From: Hyphomicrobiales bacterium
GTDB lineage: Bacteria; Pseudomonadota; Alphaproteobacteria; Parvibaculales; Parvibaculaceae
Assembly: GCA_016124805.1 (NCBI GenBank)
Contig: WGND01000001.1
Coordinates: 248,001 to 312,000 of the forward strand
Direction of reading: 5' to 3'
DNA length: 64,000 nucleotides
Positions 41,800 to 50,534 of the stretch are shown one piece after another. The number at the start of each line of letters is the position of its first letter. Within the stretch, counting starts at the first letter, position 1. The notes under the pieces were generated by a model. That model had not been told where the DNA came from. It saw only the letters and a list, made by a program, of their open reading frames with translations, and did not search any database. The position numbers and the translations under genes are program-made.

Positions 41800-42351
41800 C
41801 TAGCGGCAGGCCTGATCGATACGGTCGATTGCCGCCGAGCTGCCTTTGAGCGAATAGGTGTCTGTTGTCAGCGTGTCGCGCGAGGACGTGCCCTTGACGA
41901 CCATGGAGCGGCCGGCGCGCAGCGCCTTGACCATTTTGCCCTCTTCGCGTGTGTTTTCCAGCCAGGCCCAGAATTGGTGTTCACCGCCCTGCGGCACACC
42001 GGAGAACATCTGGAAGCGCTCATTGTCGATGGTCGCGAAAGGACGGCTGGTGGGTGAGAAAGGATAGCCGACACGCATGCTGACTTCGTTCTTGATGCCG
42101 CGCCCGGGGCGGTGGGTGACCATGAAATAGACATCGCCGCGATTGGCGCCGGCAGGCAGCATGGTTTTGGGTTCGCTGAGTACATAACAGATGCGGTCAT
42201 TGCCGCTGCCATAGGTATAGGCAGCCCAGTCGTCAAATTTGCCGAGAAGTTTGGGGGCATCCGCTGCCCATGCGCCTGTCGCGGGGGTGAGGGCAAGGAT
42301 GGCTGCGGTCAGCGCTGTGGCGGCAAGAACGCGCAAGCGATTCAAATTCAT
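41800..42351 (-). CDS. IalB-like (invasion-associated locus B) exported protein
   Basis: From ATG 42351 the protein is 183 residues with a signal peptide (cleavage near GAWAAD) and the family pattern: LLGKFDDWAAYTYGSGNDRICYVLSEPK, then VYFMVTHRPGRGIKNEVSMRVGYPF and MVKALRAGRSMVVKGTSSRDTLTTDTYSLKG. It has a likely disulfide pair (Cys in RICYV and in the terminal QACR). The family was named in Bartonella but is common in free-living alphaproteobacteria and is periplasmic with unknown function. It is 16 bases upstream of rlmN in the same direction. Confidence 0.88.
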   Translation of the reverse strand: MNLNRLRVLAATALTAAILALTPATGAWAADAPKLLGKFDDWAAYTYGSGNDRICYVLSEPKTMLPAGANRGDVYFMVTHRPGRGIKNEVSMRVGYPFSPTSRPFATIDNERFQMFSGVPQGGEHQFWAWLENTREEGKMVKALRAGRSMVVKGTSSRDTLTTDTYSLKGSSAAIDRIDQACR

Positions 42352-42617
42352 ATCCAACTCATTCTGTTATCGGCGGGAATGGCCCCAGACCATAACGGGC
42401 CTCAGGCCGGATTTCCAGCCATGCCGGTTCTGCAACGCCCGGCCTCGTGGCCTGCGTCGCCATTTGCCAGAATATCACATGAATCTCGGCGAAAATGGGG
42501 AGATGGGCTGGGTTTGTGTAAAAATATCTCTGAAGCTCCAATCTGGCGGAATTTGCCCCGGCTGTGCTAAGCCAGTGGCAGTCAAAATTTGAAGAACAAC
42601 CTTTAGGGAGATGCCAA

Positions 42618-43619
42618 ATGAAAGCCGTTTTGTCCAAGCATGTCGGTCCGCCTGATTCACTGGTCTTGGAAGAGGTCGCCAGCCCCAAGCCGGGCAAGGG
42701 CCAGATCGTTCTCACCATGAAGTCGGCGGCGGTCAATTTTCCCGACGTCTTGATCATCGAGGACAAATATCAGTTCAAGCCTGAACGCCCCTTTTCACCC
42801 GGCGGCGAAGTCGCCGGTGTGGTCAAGGACGTCGGCGAAGGCGTCACCAATCTGAAGGTGGGCGACCGTATTCTCGCCTCTGCCGGCTGGGGCTGCTTTG
42901 CCGAGGAAGTGCTGCTGGAGGCCAATCGGGCCATTCCGATCCCCGATGAGATGGATTTTCCCACAGCTTCCGCCTTTCTGATGACCTATGGCACGTCGCA
43001 TCATGCGCTCAAGGATCGCGCGTATATCCAGCCGGGCGAGACCCTGCTGGTGCTGGGCGCGGCTGGTGGCGTGGGGCTGGCGGCTGTCGAGCTCGGCAAG
43101 GTGATGGGGGCCAGGGTGATTGCGGCGGCGTCCTCGGAAGAAAAGCTGCAGGTCTGCCGTGATCATGGGGCGGATGAGACGATCCTCTATCCGGGTGGCC
43201 CCGATCTCGACAAGGAACAAATGAAGGCGCTTTCCGAAGAGATCAAGAAGCTGACGGGCGGCAAGGGCGCCGATGTCGTCTATGACCCCATTGGCGGTGA
43301 TTTCTCCGAGGCGGCGTTGCGGGCCACCAATTGGGAGGGGCGTTTCCTTGTGGTTGGCTTTGCCTCGGGCCCCATTCCCAAAATCCCGCTCAATCTCGCC
43401 CTGCTCAAGGGCTGCCAGATCGTCGGTGTCTTCTGGGGGGCCTTTGTGGCGCGCAATCCCAAGGGCAATGAAGAAAATATCAAGGAGCTCATGGCATTGT
43501 TTGCCAGCGGCAAGATCAAGCCGCATGTGTCAAAGACCTATAAGCTCACCGAGACGGCGCAGGCGCTCAAGGACATGGCTGCCCGCAAGGTCAAGGGCAA
43601 GATTGTCATTGTTCCCTGA
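42618..43619 (+). CDS. NADPH:quinone oxidoreductase-type medium-chain dehydrogenase
   Basis: The 333-residue zinc-free MDR enzyme starts MKAVLSKHVGPPDSLVLEEV, with AAVNFPDVLIIEDKYQ and PFSPGGEVAGVV for the substrate domain and VLGAAGGVGLAAVELGKVMGARV for NADPH binding. DVVYDPIGGDFSEAALRATNWEGR is typical of quinone reductase/crotonyl-CoA-reductase-like enzymes. There are no zinc-ligand cysteines. AGGGAG at 42605-42610 fixes the start. The electron acceptor in vivo is unknown. Confidence 0.92.
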   Translation: MKAVLSKHVGPPDSLVLEEVASPKPGKGQIVLTMKSAAVNFPDVLIIEDKYQFKPERPFSPGGEVAGVVKDVGEGVTNLKVGDRILASAGWGCFAEEVLLEANRAIPIPDEMDFPTASAFLMTYGTSHHALKDRAYIQPGETLLVLGAAGGVGLAAVELGKVMGARVIAAASSEEKLQVCRDHGADETILYPGGPDLDKEQMKALSEEIKKLTGGKGADVVYDPIGGDFSEAALRATNWEGRFLVVGFASGPIPKIPLNLALLKGCQIVGVFWGAFVARNPKGNEENIKELMALFASGKIKPHVSKTYKLTETAQALKDMAARKVKGKIVIVP

Positions 43620-43671
43620 ACGGGTTGATGCGCAAGACCGGCGCTGCGGCGTCTAACGTGGGGGTGCGCCG

Positions 43672-44391
43672 ATGAGGCGACCACTGGCTAAAATCGCCCT
43701 GGCCGTCATGCTGGCTGCCGTGGCGATATTCGGCTTTCTCGTCTATGTGCTGCTGGCCTCTGGCGATGCAGATTACTGGCGTGCCGAAATAGCCGAATTT
43801 GAGCGGCGGGATGTGTCAAACCCGCCGCCACCCGATGCGGTTCTTTTTCTGGGCGGGCGGGATCTGCGTCTCTGGCCGCGCCTTGATCTGGATATGCGCC
43901 CCATCAAGGTCATTAATCGCGGCTTTGGCGGGGCGCAGATCGCCCATGTGACCCATTATATCTCGCGCATTGTCGTGCCCTATGAGCCGCGCGCCATTGT
44001 TTTGATGGCGGGTGAGGCTGATCTTGCCGACGTGCATGGGCGGCGGCCTGAAGATGTGCTCGATGATTTCAAGAACTTCGTGGCCGAGCTGCGAGCGCGC
44101 AAGATTACGGCCCCTGTCTATTTCGTGTCGATCCACCCCTCGCCAATGCGGGCGAGCCGGTGGTTTGGCGGTCAGCGGGCCAATGCGCTGGTCAAGGATT
44201 TCATCCAGCGCGATCCAAGCCTGCATTACATTGAAGCGGCTGACGGCATTGTCGATGCGCGCGGAAATGTGCGCGACAACCTGTTTCGCTGGGATGGGCT
44301 GACGCTTAACGCGCAGGGCTATCAGGTGTTGACGGCCGAGATCAAGCCATCGCTTCTTGCGGCTGGACTTGGCCAGCCCCCTCGTCCCTAA
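43672..44391 (+). CDS. SGNH/GDSL-like hydrolase family protein, membrane-anchored
   Basis: The 239-residue protein has an N-terminal membrane helix (about 8-28) and a domain with the SGNH layout: VLFLGGRDLRLWPRL where block I is altered (G-G-R-D in place of G-D-S), INRGFGGAQIAHVTHY for block II and GEADLADVHGRRPEDVLDDF for block III (Glu replacing the usual Asn). Block V appears as WDGLTLNAQGYQVL with T-L-N in place of D-x-x-H. Since nucleophile, Asn and His are all altered, it may be inactive or only distantly related. It follows the quinone reductase by 52 bases. Confidence 0.75.
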   Translation: MRRPLAKIALAVMLAAVAIFGFLVYVLLASGDADYWRAEIAEFERRDVSNPPPPDAVLFLGGRDLRLWPRLDLDMRPIKVINRGFGGAQIAHVTHYISRIVVPYEPRAIVLMAGEADLADVHGRRPEDVLDDFKNFVAELRARKITAPVYFVSIHPSPMRASRWFGGQRANALVKDFIQRDPSLHYIEAADGIVDARGNVRDNLFRWDGLTLNAQGYQVLTAEIKPSLLAAGLGQPPRP

Positions 44392-44427
44392 TTCACTCCC
44401 GCCATCAAGAAAAAAAGGAAGAACACC

Positions 44428-45651
44428 ATGAGCAAGACCGTATCCATTGAAACATCAGCCGGCCTTGTTGAAGGCGTTTGTGATCCGAAGTTCAAGGGGC
44501 TTCAGGATGCCTTTGTCGAGAATTTTGAAAAGCGCGATGAAGTCGGCGCCAATGTCTGTGTGACGCTGGAAGGCAAGACGCTGGTTGATCTCTGGGGAGG
44601 TCGCAAGGCCCCCGACGGCGAGGCCTGGGAACAGGACACGGTGTCGATCGTCTTTTCCTGCACCAAGGGCGCGACAGCCCTTTGCGCGCATATTCTGGCA
44701 GATCGCGGCGCGCTTGATCTGGATGCGCCGGTATCAAAATACTGGCCGGAATATGCCAGGAACGGGAAGGAAGCGACGACGGTTTCCATGATGCTCGACC
44801 ATTCCGCCGGTGTGCCGCATGTGCGCACCAAGCTCAAGGATGGCGGCTATAATGATTATGACTACATGGTGAAACTGCTCGAAGAAGAAAAGCCCTTCTG
44901 GCAGCCCGGCATCCGCAATGGCTATCACGGCGTCACCTTTGCCTGGACGGTTGGCGAGATTGTCCATCGCGCGTCGGGCAAGCGCACGGGCAAGTTTTTT
45001 GCCGATGAGGTGGCTGGGCCTCTGGGGCTTGATTTCTGGATCGGTACACCCGAGGCCGTTGAGCCGCGCATCGCGCCGATGATTTTTGCCATCCCTGATG
45101 AAGCCACGCTGCAATCAAAATTCACGCAAGCCGTGATGACGGATCCCGACTCGCCAGCGCATCTCTTCCTCATGAATGGCGGCAATGCCAATTTCAACAC
45201 GCGTGAAACACATGCCGCTGAAATCGGCTCGGCCAATGGCATTACCAATGGTCGCGGGCTCGCGGGCATGTATGCCCCTCTTGCCAATGGCGGCGGCAAG
45301 CTTGTCTCGCCCGACACGATTGCGCGGATGGGCCGTATCAGCATGGGCACGCATGAAGATGCGACATTGCTCATCCCCAGCCGTTTTGCCCTTGGCTATA
45401 TGAAGAGCATGGATAATCGCAGCTTTCCCAATTCAGCGGGCATGAGCTGCATCATGTCGGAATCGGCTTTTGGCCATGTCGGCATGGGTGGTTCCATCGG
45501 CTTTGCCGATCCGCAGGCGGGTATGAGCTTTGGCTACAACATGAACCAGATGGGCAACGGCATATTGCTTAATGCGCGGGGCCAGTCGCTGGTCGATGCG
45601 GCCTATCGCTCGATTGGCTGCACCAGCAATGCCAGCGGGGCCTGGCGCTAG
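44428..45651 (+). CDS. Serine beta-lactamase-fold esterase (EstB-like)
   Basis: The 407-residue protein keeps the active residues of class C/EstB enzymes: SCTK at 77-80 as S-x-x-K, NGYHGVTFAWTVGEIVHRASG supplying the Tyr (about 166), and a C-terminal GHVGMGGSIGFADPQAG corresponding to the H/K-x-G element. No signal peptide is evident, so it is probably cytosolic, as are many family VIII carboxylesterases. It should hydrolyse small esters rather than beta-lactams. AAGGAAG upstream supports the ATG. It converges on the DUF1232 gene with stops overlapping by 4 bp. Confidence 0.9.
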   Translation: MSKTVSIETSAGLVEGVCDPKFKGLQDAFVENFEKRDEVGANVCVTLEGKTLVDLWGGRKAPDGEAWEQDTVSIVFSCTKGATALCAHILADRGALDLDAPVSKYWPEYARNGKEATTVSMMLDHSAGVPHVRTKLKDGGYNDYDYMVKLLEEEKPFWQPGIRNGYHGVTFAWTVGEIVHRASGKRTGKFFADEVAGPLGLDFWIGTPEAVEPRIAPMIFAIPDEATLQSKFTQAVMTDPDSPAHLFLMNGGNANFNTRETHAAEIGSANGITNGRGLAGMYAPLANGGGKLVSPDTIARMGRISMGTHEDATLLIPSRFALGYMKSMDNRSFPNSAGMSCIMSESAFGHVGMGGSIGFADPQAGMSFGYNMNQMGNGILLNARGQSLVDAAYRSIGCTSNASGAWR

Positions 45652-46079
45652 CTTGCCCGGCTGTCGTCATCGGAATCTTCCTGCGGCGGCAGCCCCAGCG
45701 CGAGGCGCGCTGCCTGTCTGTGCCGTGCCTTGATATGGCTGGAGACAAGGCCCAGGGCAGCCGTCAGCACAGTTGCGTCATCGGTGAAGCCGAAGCCTGC
45801 AATGATGTCGGGCACAAAGTCCGCCGGCATGATGAAATAGGCAAGGGCTGCCAGAATGGTTGCTTTCACACGCAGCGGTGTCTTGGGGTCACGGGCACAG
45901 AACCATGACGCGGCGGCTTCCTCGGCGAAAGGAATGCGACCGGCATAGCGGGCCATCTTCTTCCAGAAACCTTCCTGCACGGCCTGTTCGTTGCGCGCCA
46001 GAACGGCGGGCAGCTGGGTCTGCTCTTCATCCAGTGGATCGCCGAGACTGTGGCTCGAACCGGGGGGCGAAATCGTCAT
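45648..46079 (-). CDS. DUF1232 (YkvA) family membrane protein
   Basis: The 143-residue protein has the DUF1232 core ALAYFIMPADFVPDIIAGFGFTDDATVLTAAL (about 80-112) with its P-x-D-x-x-P-D signature and two weak membrane helices, preceded by a polar N-terminal region. The function is unknown. Its start region is preceded by AGGAGG on the minus strand. The gap to 46305 contains no other gene I can support. Confidence 0.88.
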   Translation of the reverse strand: MTISPPGSSHSLGDPLDEEQTQLPAVLARNEQAVQEGFWKKMARYAGRIPFAEEAAASWFCARDPKTPLRVKATILAALAYFIMPADFVPDIIAGFGFTDDATVLTAALGLVSSHIKARHRQAARLALGLPPQEDSDDDSRAS

Positions 46080-46304
46080 TTGCGTCCTCCTGCCAAGGGG
46101 AAGTCCTTTTCTTTTGTAAAGATGGTGTCGAATTCGGCCTCGCGCAAGGCAAGGCTGCCGCTGCGTTATTCGGCGATTGTCTCAAAAGTTGAGGAATTGC
46201 AGCGTTTCCGCGCAGATTTTGGGCTCGCTCTTTAGCCCGCGAGTTTGTAAAACGGCCTCAAACAAGGCGGGCCCATCCCGCGAATATGGACAGGGAGATT
46301 TCCA

Positions 46305-47087
46305 ATGAAACTCGACTCAAGCATTAGCGCCGTTGTGACAGGTGGTGCTTCCGGCCTCGGTGAAGCCACAGCCCGCGCCCTTGCCGCGCATGGCGTGAAG
46401 GTTGCCCTTTTCGATCTGCAGGAAGAAAAAGGCGAGAAGGTTGCCAAGGACATCGGCGGCGTTTTCTGCAAAGTGAACGTGACGGATGATGCCAGCGTTG
46501 ATGCCGGCTTTGCCAAGGCGCGCGCCGCCATCGGCCAGGAGCGCATTCTCGTGAACTGCGCCGGTACGGGCAATGCCATCAAGACCGCCTCGCGCAACAA
46601 GGAAACGGGGGCGCCTGAATCCTTCCCGCTCGACAAGTTCAACCTCATTATCCAGATCAACCTGGTGGGCACATTCCGCTGCATCGCCAAGTCGGCGGCC
46701 GGCATGATGACGCTTGATCCGCTGCCCGACGGCGACCGTGGCGCGATCGTCAACACCGCTTCCGTTGCCGGTGAAGATGGCCAGATCGGTCAGGCAGCCT
46801 ATTCCGCTTCCAAGGCCGGCGTGATCGGCATGACACTGCCCATCGCCCGCGACCTGTCGCGTGAAGCCATCCGCATCAACACGATCCTGCCCGGCATTTT
46901 CGATACGCCGCTGCTCGCCGGTGCCCCTGAAAAGGTGCGTCAGGCGCTTGGCGCGCAGGTGCCGTTCCCGTCCCGTCTCGGCCAGCCGGACGAATATGCC
47001 AATCTGGCGCTGACCATGATCCAGAACGGCTATTTCAACGGCGAAGATGTGCGTCTTGATGGCGCCATCCGCATGGCGCCGCGCTAA
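46305..47087 (+). CDS. Short-chain dehydrogenase, 3-hydroxyacyl-CoA dehydrogenase type 2-like
   Basis: The 260-residue enzyme resembles HSD17B10/HSD10: VVTGGASGLGEATARALAAHG for NAD binding, FDLQEEKGEKV with Asp, NCAGTGNA, a long loop before catalytic Ser (TASVAG), and Y-x-x-x-K in YSASKAG. The end, PSRLGQPDEYANLALTMIQNGYFNGEDVRLDGAIRMAPR, is diagnostic of this subfamily. It likely oxidises short 3-hydroxyacyl-CoAs or related alcohols. AGGGAGA precedes the ATG and a terminator follows, so it is a single-gene unit. Codon use suggests good expression. Confidence 0.93.
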   Translation: MKLDSSISAVVTGGASGLGEATARALAAHGVKVALFDLQEEKGEKVAKDIGGVFCKVNVTDDASVDAGFAKARAAIGQERILVNCAGTGNAIKTASRNKETGAPESFPLDKFNLIIQINLVGTFRCIAKSAAGMMTLDPLPDGDRGAIVNTASVAGEDGQIGQAAYSASKAGVIGMTLPIARDLSREAIRINTILPGIFDTPLLAGAPEKVRQALGAQVPFPSRLGQPDEYANLALTMIQNGYFNGEDVRLDGAIRMAPR

Positions 47088-47110
47088 GCTTTCAGCGCAT
47101 CGACAAGATC

Positions 47111-47141
47111 AGGCCCCGGCAGCAATGTCGGGGCCTTTTTT
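47111..47141 (+). terminator. Rho-independent terminator after the HSD10-like gene
   Basis: AGGCCCCG (47111-47118) pairs with CGGGGCCT (47129-47136), followed by a T run. It lies between two converging genes but has a T tail only in the plus direction. Confidence 0.88.
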
Positions 47142-47143
47142 GT

Positions 47144-47443
47144 TCAGAGACCGGCCGCCTTGTCCATGAAGCGGGCCATATCGATATCATTCTGCGAAAT
47201 GCCGTCGACATCATGGGTGGCAAGTGTCACTTCCACCCGGTTATAGACATTGAACCATTCAGGATGGTGGTCCATTTTTTCGGCGACCAGTGCGACGCGC
47301 GCCATGAAGCCGAAGGCTTCGTTGAAATCAGCAAATTTGAACTTGCGGGTGAGGGCATCCCTGTCGCTGGCAAGTTTCCAGTCGGGCAGGGTGGCTAGTG
47401 CATCGGCACGGGCTTTGCCTGTTATTTTTTCAATCATATTCAT
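47144..47443 (-). CDS. 4a-hydroxytetrahydrobiopterin (pterin-4a-carbinolamine) dehydratase
   Basis: From ATG 47443 the protein is 99 residues, the usual size. It shows [39 protein letters not shown] with the conserved E-x-x-x-H-H-P-E-W active-site histidines. It recycles the pterin cofactor of aromatic amino-acid hydroxylases or aids molybdopterin-related chemistry; no hydroxylase gene is seen here. CAGGAG lies just upstream. The 5' end overlaps the end of the thpR gene by 14 bp. Confidence 0.95.
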   Translation of the reverse strand: MNMIEKITGKARADALATLPDWKLASDRDALTRKFKFADFNEAFGFMARVALVAEKMDHHPEWFNVYNRVEVTLATHDVDGISQNDIDMARFMDKAAGL

Positions 47444-47990
47444 CTCCTGGAAATTGCGGCGTATCGGGATAGAGACATTCGCAGACATAAGGCCCGCCGC
47501 CGACGCTGTCACGTGACGAGTAGAGCCCAAACTGCGTGACGTCAAATCGCGGTGACGCAAACAGGTTCTGTGCGCTCACAAACCGGTAGGCGAGATCGGT
47601 GTCAACGGCACGCAGGCGGGCGAGTGTCACATGCGGCATGAAGTTTCGCTTTTCCGGTTTGAGGCCGACACGCCGTGCCGCCGCCTCATGGCGCTGCTGC
47701 AGGATGCGCAAGGGCTCGCTGGGTTTGACGCCCGCATAAAGCGCCTTGGGTCTTTCGCCGCCAAAAACACCAACGCCTTCGAGTTCCAGTTCAAAGGGCG
47801 TGAAAGGGATGCGACGCAATTCGCCATCAAAATCATCGGCTATATTTTCCGGCACATCCCCCAGAAACCGGAGCGTGATGTGCAGGTCGTCGCGGTCGAT
47901 CCAGCGTGCGCCTTCCAGACCACGCTGCAATTGCGCAAGGCGCTCTGCAATCAGGTCGGGAAGGGCAAGGGCCGTGAAAAGACGGATCAT
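47430..47990 (-). CDS. thpR: RNA 2',3'-cyclic phosphodiesterase
   Basis: The 186-residue 2H phosphoesterase has both H-x-T-x motifs: [12 protein letters not shown] (about 39) and HVTLARLR (about 124). It also has the start [10 protein letters not shown] and the [17 protein letters not shown] strand typical of LigT/ThpR. It opens 2',3'-cyclic phosphates on RNA. It lies 13 bases downstream of an aldo/keto reductase gene and overlaps the pterin dehydratase gene, so the three minus-strand genes are probably one transcript. Confidence 0.94.
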   Translation of the reverse strand: MIRLFTALALPDLIAERLAQLQRGLEGARWIDRDDLHITLRFLGDVPENIADDFDGELRRIPFTPFELELEGVGVFGGERPKALYAGVKPSEPLRILQQRHEAAARRVGLKPEKRNFMPHVTLARLRAVDTDLAYRFVSAQNLFASPRFDVTQFGLYSSRDSVGGGPYVCECLYPDTPQFPGDEYD

Positions 47991-48003
47991 ATTCTCGTCA
48001 GCA

Positions 48004-49044
48004 TCATGGGCAGGGGTTGGGCTGGCTCAGATGGATGGCTTCCACTTCGGCTTCCAATTCGTCGGTCCATTTCAGATTGACGGAATCAACCGCGATCTTG
48101 AGCTGCGGCATGTCCGTTGCGCCGATGATATTGGAAGTGACGAAGGGGCGGGTCGTCACAAACTGGTTGGCGAGCTGCGAGGCATCGAACCCATGCTTCC
48201 TGGCAAGTGCGAGATATTTTTCAAAGGCCGCATCTGCCATGGGTGATTCATAGCGCTGCAACCGGTTGAAGAGCTGCTTGCGTGAGCCCTTGGGCAGGGC
48301 GCCATTGGCATATTTGCCGGTGAGATAGCCCTGCGCCAATGGCGAGTAAGCCAGCAGGCCGACATGGTCGCGCAGCGCAATTTCGGAGCCGCCCAGTTCG
48401 AAGGTGCGGTTGACGAGATTGTAGGCATTCTGGATCGACTGCACGCGCGGCAATTTCTTTGCCTCGGCATAATGCAGGAATTTCATCGTACCCCAGGGCG
48501 ATTCATTGGAGAGCCCGATATGGCGGATTTTGCCCGCCTTGACGAGCTCATTGAGTGTTTCGAGGATTTCCTCAATGGGATGGCTCGGCGCTTCGATATG
48601 CTTGTAGCCCAGACCGCCAAAAAGATTGATCGGGCGATCGGGCCAATGCAGCTGGTAAAGGTCGATATAGTCGGTCTGGAGGCGGGCAAGGCTCTTGTCG
48701 ACTGCTTCAAAAATTTGCGCGCGGCTCTGCTCGGTAGGCGAGCCATCCTCGCGCAGCCAGGTCATGGGGCTGCGCCCGGCAACCTTGGTGGCCAGAATGA
48801 CCTTGTCGCGGTTTTTGCGCGCCTTGAACCAGTTGCCGATGATGCGCTCTGTCGCGCCCTGCGTTTCCTTGCGCGGCGGCACGGCATACATCTCCGATGT
48901 ATCGAAGAAATTGATGTCATGGGCGAGCGCGTAATCCATCTGCTCATGACCAACCTCTTCGCTGGTCTGCTCGCCAAATGTCATGGTGCCAAGACAGATG
49001 GCACTGACTTTGAGATCGGTTGTGCCGAGTTTGTGAAATTCCAT
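48004..49044 (-). CDS. Aldo/keto reductase (Tas-like)
   Basis: The 346-residue protein has the AKR catalytic set: Asp/Tyr in INFFDTSEMYAVPP, Lys in VILATKVAG and His in LYQLHWPDRP. GLLAYSPLAQGYLTGKY and the final PNP tail match the Tas/YajO branch. It begins MEFHKLGTTDLKVSAICLGTMTFGEQ. The natural substrate is unknown. It heads the minus-strand unit that continues into thpR and the pterin dehydratase. Confidence 0.93.
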   Translation of the reverse strand: MEFHKLGTTDLKVSAICLGTMTFGEQTSEEVGHEQMDYALAHDINFFDTSEMYAVPPRKETQGATERIIGNWFKARKNRDKVILATKVAGRSPMTWLREDGSPTEQSRAQIFEAVDKSLARLQTDYIDLYQLHWPDRPINLFGGLGYKHIEAPSHPIEEILETLNELVKAGKIRHIGLSNESPWGTMKFLHYAEAKKLPRVQSIQNAYNLVNRTFELGGSEIALRDHVGLLAYSPLAQGYLTGKYANGALPKGSRKQLFNRLQRYESPMADAAFEKYLALARKHGFDASQLANQFVTTRPFVTSNIIGATDMPQLKIAVDSVNLKWTDELEAEVEAIHLSQPNPCP

Positions 49045-49081
49045 TGAAGTTCCCCCGTATGGTGCTGTGTTGTAATTGCGC

Positions 49082-49783
49082 TTATGGCTGTTTGCGTGCG
49101 CGTATGTCGGAAATCAGTTTGTCGATTTTGGGCATGATGTGGTCGATCATGACCAGGACGCCGGCCTCATTGGGATGCATGCCATCGCCCAGATTGAGGT
49201 CCGGATCGGCGGCGACCCCGTCGAGAAAGAAGGGATAGAAGACGAGTTGATAGCGCTCGGCAAGCTCGGGATAGAGCGAGTTGAAGGCATCCCCATATTC
49301 CCGGCCGAGATTGGGGGGCGCATACATGCCGGCAAGCAGCACGACAATACCGCGCGCTTGAAGCCGTGTGATGATGGTTTCGAGGTTTTTGCGTGTGATG
49401 GCCGGATCAATGCCGCGCAAGGCGTCATTGGCACCGAGCTCCAGGATCACACCATCGGTGTTTTCGCCAACCGCCCAGTCGAGGCGGGCAAGGCCGCCGG
49501 AGCTTGTATCGCCCGAGACACCGGCATTCTCGATTTCAACATCTTCAATACCCTTTTCACGCAGGGCCTTCTGCAGCTGCTCGGGAAAGCCCTTTCCCGG
49601 CGGCAGCATGTAGCCTGCACTCAGGCTGTCGCCCAGCGCAACAATGCGGATGCTGCTATCAGCATGGGCGGGCGCTGTCGCCACTATGGCCAAAAGCAGG
49701 GCCAAAATGGCGGCAAGCTTGCAAATGCGGGCGGAAAGGCCATATCGCATGAGAAGGTTCTGAGGCGGGCGGCGAAATGTCAT
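49082..49783 (-). CDS. Periplasmic arylesterase/lysophospholipase (TesA-like SGNH hydrolase)
   Basis: The 233-residue protein has a signal peptide (ending APAHADS) and intact SGNH blocks: IVALGDSLSAGY (Ser), NAGVSGDTSSGG, ILELGANDALRG and DGMHPNEAGV (Asp-His). It belongs with E. coli TesA and related periplasmic esterases. ATG 49783 is used; ATG 49750 would also leave a signal peptide. It is divergent from an ABC transporter pair of the YbbA/YbbP type, the same arrangement as tesA-ybbA-ybbP in E. coli, which supports the assignment. Confidence 0.93.
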   Translation of the reverse strand: MTFRRPPQNLLMRYGLSARICKLAAILALLLAIVATAPAHADSSIRIVALGDSLSAGYMLPPGKGFPEQLQKALREKGIEDVEIENAGVSGDTSSGGLARLDWAVGENTDGVILELGANDALRGIDPAITRKNLETIITRLQARGIVVLLAGMYAPPNLGREYGDAFNSLYPELAERYQLVFYPFFLDGVAADPDLNLGDGMHPNEAGVLVMIDHIMPKIDKLISDIRARKQP

Positions 49784-49841
49784 CAATGGCCTATGCTCTT
49801 GATGCGGATTGGGGAATGGCGATTTGGGAGTGGATGGTCGG

Positions 49842-50534
49842 GTGAGCGGACATATTATTCAACTGAAAGACGTGAAGCTCAGCCTGCCGAGCCATGCCGG
49901 ACAGGTCAACATCCTGCGCGGGATCAGTCTGGATGTGCAACCGGGCGAAGCTGCGGGTCTTGTGGGGCCGTCTGGGTCTGGCAAATCGACACTTCTCATG
50001 GTGCTCGCGGGTCTAGAGCGCCCCTCATCAGGCAGCATCAAGGTCGCGGGTGAGGAATTGACCGGTCTGAGTGAAGATGGATTGGCGCGCTTCCGTCGGC
50101 AACATATAGGGATTGTTTTTCAGTCTTTCCACCTCGTGCCGACGATGACGGCGCTTGAAAATGTCGCCATTCCGCTGGAATTTGCCGGTCGCAAGGATGC
50201 ATTTGAGCGGGCCGAAGATGAATTGCAGCAGGTGGGGCTCGGCCACAGGCTTGATCATTATCCGGGTCAGCTCTCGGGCGGTGAACAGCAGCGTGTGGCG
50301 CTGGCCCGCGCTGTGGCTGGCGATCCGGAAATTCTTCTCGCCGATGAGCCGACCGGCAATCTCGACCAGACAACGGGCGACTCCATCATTTCCCTGATGT
50401 TTGATCTGCATGCGCGCAAAAACACCACGCTGGTGCTGATCACCCATGATGAGGCGCTGGCCGAGCGATGCCATCGCGTGGTGCGGCTGCGAGACGGGCT
50501 GATTGAGAGCATTTCGGAAGGGATGCCCGCGTGA
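49842..50534 (+). CDS. ABC transporter ATP-binding protein (YbbA/LolD type)
   Basis: The 230-residue ATPase has Walker A GPSGSGKST, signature LSGGEQQRVALARAV, Walker B ILLADEPTGNLD and the switch His in LITHDEAL. GTG 49842 is my start; GTG 49830 remains possible. It overlaps the permease gene (GTGA). MacB/LolD-type ATPases power mechanotransmission by FtsX-like permeases. By analogy with YbbAP next to TesA, it may help release hydrophobic molecules or lipids from the inner membrane. Confidence 0.92.
   Translation: MSGHIIQLKDVKLSLPSHAGQVNILRGISLDVQPGEAAGLVGPSGSGKSTLLMVLAGLERPSSGSIKVAGEELTGLSEDGLARFRRQHIGIVFQSFHLVPTMTALENVAIPLEFAGRKDAFERAEDELQQVGLGHRLDHYPGQLSGGEQQRVALARAVAGDPEILLADEPTGNLDQTTGDSIISLMFDLHARKNTTLVLITHDEALAERCHRVVRLRDGLIESISEGMPA

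Noticed and set aside
46080-46304. Possible small gene between the DUF1232 and HSD10-like genes
   Set aside because: No frame has both a start with a ribosome site and a conserved-looking product; it is likely a promoter region.
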